This document shows, one piece after another, positions 59,883 to 64,000 of a stretch of DNA of 64,000 nt (position 1 is its first letter; every line of letters starts with the position of its first letter). The notes beneath the pieces are model-generated. The model saw only the letters and a list, made by a program, of their open reading frames with translations. It made no database searches and was not told where the DNA came from. The stretch is taken from NCBI GenBank assembly GCA_903813345.2, contig CAIIXF020000006.1, forward strand, positions 21,335,936 through 21,399,935, in the 5' to 3' direction. Source of the stretch: Owenia fusiformis. Taxonomy: Eukaryota; Annelida; Polychaeta; Sabellida; Oweniidae. A program made the translations under genes and the position numbers.

Positions 59883-62226
59883 CCTGTCGAGAGACAAAAG
59901 GAGAAGCGAAAAGACTGTTAAAACAAGTACTTCCAATAAATACTTTTACAGTTATATGTGTTTATCAACGACCCTACTTGTCAAATTAATAGAAACGAAA
60001 ACTAAATTCTTTCATTACGCGAAAACCGTTGAAATATCTACCTGATTCGCTGGAATAGTCATTAGTCACATTATTTCAGAGAAAACAATTAGCATCTACT
60101 ATAATATTTATTTTTCTATCCGATATACAGCTGATATTGATATCTTTCCCCGGACAATGTGTTATCTCATGATCCGTTGACATCATCAACAATTTGATTT
60201 ACCACAAGAGTAGAGTAACCAACATTCCTTAATTAAAAAGTTGACATTTCTTGAATTGTATAGCAAAAACACTATGACACAATAACATCGAGGCAAAATC
60301 AAAACATGGTGTGGAAATAAAAGGCATACAAAATGGCCATTAAAATGAAATTCTTGTTCATAAAAGTATCAACTTTATTACATTGGACGCAAATACAAAG
60401 TATAGAACAAATAAAAATAACGTCTTCCCAGAGATTACAATACGGATCAGTAAGTCAACAAATCTAACTGTTAAATAAACAAACTTAGCCCATGTCTGCA
60501 ATTGTTCGTCTGCTGGTCAGAACTCGGTATCCTCTTCGGATAATCAATTTCTGTGACTACTGATGTCTTAAATAATTCATAAAGACGACGTTGTCTTTAA
60601 ATAAGGATCTTTTATCTACAAACTGTAAATAAATAGCGTAAACCCGGGATCGTAGACAACAACATTGATACCTTGCTGTCCTCTGTTAAATCACGAAACC
60701 CGTTTCCCTTAAATTTTTTACTAAGAGACTTACACATGCATAAGTTATCTATCAAATTATTTTTCTTTACATATTAAATGTCGCAAGTCTTCATCTAGAT
60801 TCATTTATCATCACGATATTTATATATACATATTATGTAATAGACCTATCATATCACGTCCGTAGTTACAAAGTCAACTACATATTAATGCAATAGAATA
60901 AGACTCAATAATTAAAAAAATAAACCTCAGTATTCGGGCCTAAAAAACACAGATAAGTGTATCAATACCAACGGGTAAGCTCAAATAACCTTCCAAATAA
61001 GTGTATCAATAATCAAGGATTGCGAGTACTAAGGACCGGGTAAGATGGTTGTAACATTGGTATTGCTAGTTATTAAACACGATTTTGTCTTGTGATAAGA
61101 CAAGTCAAGAACGAGATTACAACATTACATCATGATAAACCATAACATCTCATTACTTCTCAGCCCTGAGGCCCAGGAAAATGTTAAAAATGTTTAAAAA
61201 GTCCCCTAGTGTACTGAGTTGGTAATGTGTGGTGTATACTATATTACTATATTACATACATTGAATAAGAATAAGACTGATTTTTTATTAATGACTGTAT
61301 ACCCGGGCCTCAGTCTCAGCCCATGTTTCAGGTGAAACAGAAAGATGCTATGAGGATCAGAATGCCAACATTATTGAAATGGGCATGGGCGAGCATTTAA
61401 TAGTCTACCACATAGCACTAATCGAGGTTTCTAAATACTGAATATCCGGCCGTTGGCTCGTGGGTATACTTGTGCAGCATACATGTATGTATCCAGTTTC
61501 CGGGATCCAGTCCATCATCCATCAGTTTCGTAATGTAATTCTATAATACTCTTGAGTATTAGAAAGGACCCAAATATCCTGTACGTATTATAATGAATGC
61601 CTCCTACACAAAATATATTTAAATGTCAAATAGGTTTACTGAGGACTGGGAATACACTGCAATATGAGTTCTTAGACTGCACATGCTGCACATTGTCCCA
61701 CGTTGTCCCATTTTGTCCGACGCATGTCTAGAAATAGCGTCATTTTGTCAGAAAATGATCATAAGATCACTACGTGATGAAATTGCCCTCAGTCATTTGT
61801 CCGGTAATGTCCCTCGAAAAGAATCAAGATGTTCACGATGTCCCAAGGGAATGTCCGAACTTGTCCTTTCATGTTCCATAAAATATTTTACTGAATAACT
61901 CCCTTGATGTCCTAACATGTCCCATTGGTGTACGGCTAGCTTTAGAGAAACGGTCCTATATCTGTTCCTTTTTAGAAACATATTCTAGTTGAAAAACAGA
62001 AAGAAGTATCACATTGAGACCTATTTATGCATATTACAATGACCTAGTTCTATACTACCATACATGGCATTTTTTCTTTACCACGATCAACGATCTTTCC
62101 CATATCTCGAATGTATTGCCAAGGGGGAGGGGATTCATTTCAAGATAGAAAATCAAAAACAAAAAAGTGACCAGAACGGTGAAAAACTTCATGATTTTGA
62201 TCTACGTATGTTGACATCATATAACA
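59883..62226 (-). other. Cav2 intron 1, non-coding
   Basis: No exon recognised. 61680-61930 is dense in TGTCC words on the plus strand. The open frames there do not resemble any family I know. Confidence 0.5.
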
Positions 62227-62342
62227 CAGCGGGTCCAGGGGGCCCATCTCCCCCACCTTTTTAGGCCAAAATCATCTAAATGCGGGCCTTGAATTTTCAA
62301 AATTTCATATTTTCCCCTTGTTATCTCCTGGATCCACCAGTG
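62227..62342. mobile_element. Short MITE-like sequence with TGGATCCAGG ends
   Basis: 116 bp with imperfect inverted ends CAGCGGGTCCAGGGGG and CACTGGTGGATCCAGG. It resembles a small relative of the element at 54096-54407. Confidence 0.4.
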
Positions 62343-62360
62343 TATGAATCAGAACAGAAA

Positions 62361-62421
62361 AGGGAGCCATTTTAGCTCAGTTCAGTCTTTGGAACCTGGG
62401 TTCGATTCCCACACGGGGCAT
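62361..62421 (+). repeat. tRNA-derived sequence (degenerate, possible SINE head)
   Basis: It carries an A-box-like TTAGCTCAGTT at 62371 and a perfect B-box GGTTCGATTCC at 62399. The spacing is too short for an anticodon arm, and the acceptor ends do not pair. It is most likely the tRNA-like head of a SINE or a tRNA relic, not a working tRNA gene. Confidence 0.4.
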
Positions 62422-64000
62422 TGAATTAAGCACACTTTCTATCATTTCTGTATCTGGCTTGTAACGGCTATGCTCGTTAGTTAGTCATTCCTCTGGGGCA
62501 CCCTCAAGTCATATGAGTATATCCTGCATTATTTATTCATGGCCATGGATATATTTTTTACAAACAAAAAGTTAAGAACTTGTGATTATTTGATGCAACA
62601 ATTCCAATCACACATACTCTAATGAACCAAACATCATTTTTAACCCTACAGCCATTAGCGCTAGATGAACAACACTGAGAAACCTATGCAAATGTATTCA
62701 AAGCAGGAGGTAAAATCGATAAGAAAGTGTTCTGAATTAGTAACTATGGAATAGATTGTCCCTATCTATTCTGTAAGTCATTCTGAAAAACAGGTTGATT
62801 CATATCGGGCTGAATCAGTGTTTTCAGTTTATATCTCTATGAATAGTAAACACATCGTTACCTATCAATACCTTAGTTTTAAAAAAAAGTATTACTAAGT
62901 TACATTTTATCCGGAATTATATCATACAGAGTTTAGGCCACGCTGACCTGGAGAGTGGTAAGACTGATGATAAAATTCCTAAAATCAATGCCGCAATTCC
63001 CTTAAAGGGTGACGCATATCGTTTAGCAAATCGAACGCTCGTTTCTGGTGTTGCTCACCGTTTAGTATAAAAGGCCCGATCCCGGAATAATACTCAAGGG
63101 TTCACAGGTTCGATGTCGTTGTGTCAACACCTCTAACTGTTATATAGCCTAAGTATATTATAGATCGTCACACATTTATAAAAGGGTGATTTTTATTTTG
63201 ACAAATCAATTCCAAATTTATGGGTGAAGTTTCAGGATCTTCTATTTGTGTATAATGAGGAAAAATTGGCATCTACATTTCCCCATAACGTAATAGCACA
63301 CAGCTTGGCATATGAAATATCCTACAAATGAAACAAAGCAGTTCTAATACAAGGATTTGTATTGGCTGTTGTACATGTACTGTTTGAAGGCAATCACTCT
63401 ATGGATAACGTTTTCAAAATCATTATAAACGGATTACTTTATCTCAAAGACAATTTCAATAAACTGGATTTTACAGAACTCCCCTTATTTCTTAAAAATG
63501 GACTGATCCAGTTGATTCGCCTGGAGCCGCCATATTGTTTTTATACGGGATGCTTATCGTCACCCTTTAATACAAATTACGTATGGTAGTTCGGCATATG
63601 ACAGAATTAACATGAACTCTACATATATTACTCCTGTTTTGATGCTTTTGGTAATTACTTTTATCAAGTTGTCGTTTACTTCCAAATTTATCATGGAAAA
63701 CCTAGTGCAAAATACTATAAAGATGTCATACTGTTACTGTACGTACTCTATCCTATTTTGTCTCCAAAAACGATCAACAATATGTAATCGTTGTCTCCGT
63801 CTTGATTTCATTGCATACGTTATCTAGCGATTGGTATACATAATATGTAACAGCAAGAAGAAGCTCGGCAGTAACAATGTGTTAAAAGGACGAGTCTCGG
63901 TTCGGGGAAAAGTCTCCTGGGCTAATGATATGAAATATCAAAATTGTCCAAAGCAGGGGTAACGTGCAGAAGACTGATGAACTTCGTTCTCCAAACAGAG
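62422..64000 (-). other. Right end of window, non-coding, presumed Cav2 intron 1
   Basis: I see no supported gene. The plus-strand frames at 63362-63827 are AT-rich and lack similarity to anything I recognise. Confidence 0.45.

Noticed and set aside
62361-62421. Functional tRNA gene
   Set aside because: A good B-box is present, but the A-to-B spacing leaves no anticodon arm and the acceptor stem does not pair.
52364-64000. Cav2 exon 1 within the right part of the window
   Set aside because: I looked on the minus strand for an ATATCCTT 5' site next to a conserved N-terminal block and found none, so exon 1 is probably beyond 64000.

Overview
This is a piece of an animal genome. It is strongly AT-rich, has no bacterial-style gene packing, and is full of introns with canonical splice sites, minisatellites, poly-G/poly-C runs and short inverted-repeat transposons. 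The protein evidence is a Cav2-type calcium channel closer in style to invertebrate channels (fly cacophony-like segments such as GLEFYSG and ELTAAEEE) than to vertebrate ones. An invertebrate bilaterian, probably marine, fits; I cannot name the phylum with confidence.

Almost the whole window is one gene on the minus strand: the pore-forming alpha-1 subunit of a presynaptic-type voltage-gated calcium channel (Cav2; single invertebrate counterpart of CACNA1A/B/E). I could place 21 coding exons, read right to left from IS1 (52.3 kb) to the start of the II-III linker (3.8 kb). They join in frame at every junction. The first exon lies beyond the right edge (or was not recognised), and domains III-IV lie beyond the left edge. 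The order is IS1 52.2 kb, IS2-S3 51.1, IS3-S4 44.5, IS5 40.9, turret exons 39.2 and 39.0, pore I 34.7, IS6 34.1, AID/beta-subunit site 31.0, I-II linker 30.6-22.8, IIS1 22.2, IIS2 21.7, IIS3-S4 21.2, IIS5 20.1, pore helix II 8.8, two alternative selectivity-filter exons 7.8 and 5.9, IIS6 3.8.

The most notable features are in the pore-coding part. (1) The domain II selectivity-filter/P2/early-S6 exon exists in two diverged copies (124 and 127 nt) with identical phases; including both would break the frame, so they should be mutually exclusive. (2) The domain I turret exon also exists in two diverged copies separated by only 64 nt. (3) The exon before the domain II filter ends inside a 39-nt tandem repeat that copies its own 5' splice site six times, fully in frame. 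(4) The AID exon shows a similar triplication of its 5' splice site, but out of frame. (5) The intron before IS1 ends in AC after a perfect minor-spliceosome branch site, so it is a U12-type AT-AC intron.

Inside the 11.3-kb intron 17, on the opposite strand, sits a second gene: a family GT61 glycosyltransferase (14.19-15.83 kb). Its large exon has a strong 3' splice site and no usable ATG before its membrane anchor, so a short upstream exon must supply the start; a candidate is at 12.47 kb. A poly(A) signal follows the stop almost at once, then a 1.4-kb minisatellite.

The remaining introns carry foldback MITEs, TTAA-flanked MITEs, a TA-flanked mariner-like element with 160-bp inverted repeats, a three-level nest of transposons at 25.5-28.7 kb, and many tandem repeats. 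I found no functional RNA genes and no further protein gene that I can support.
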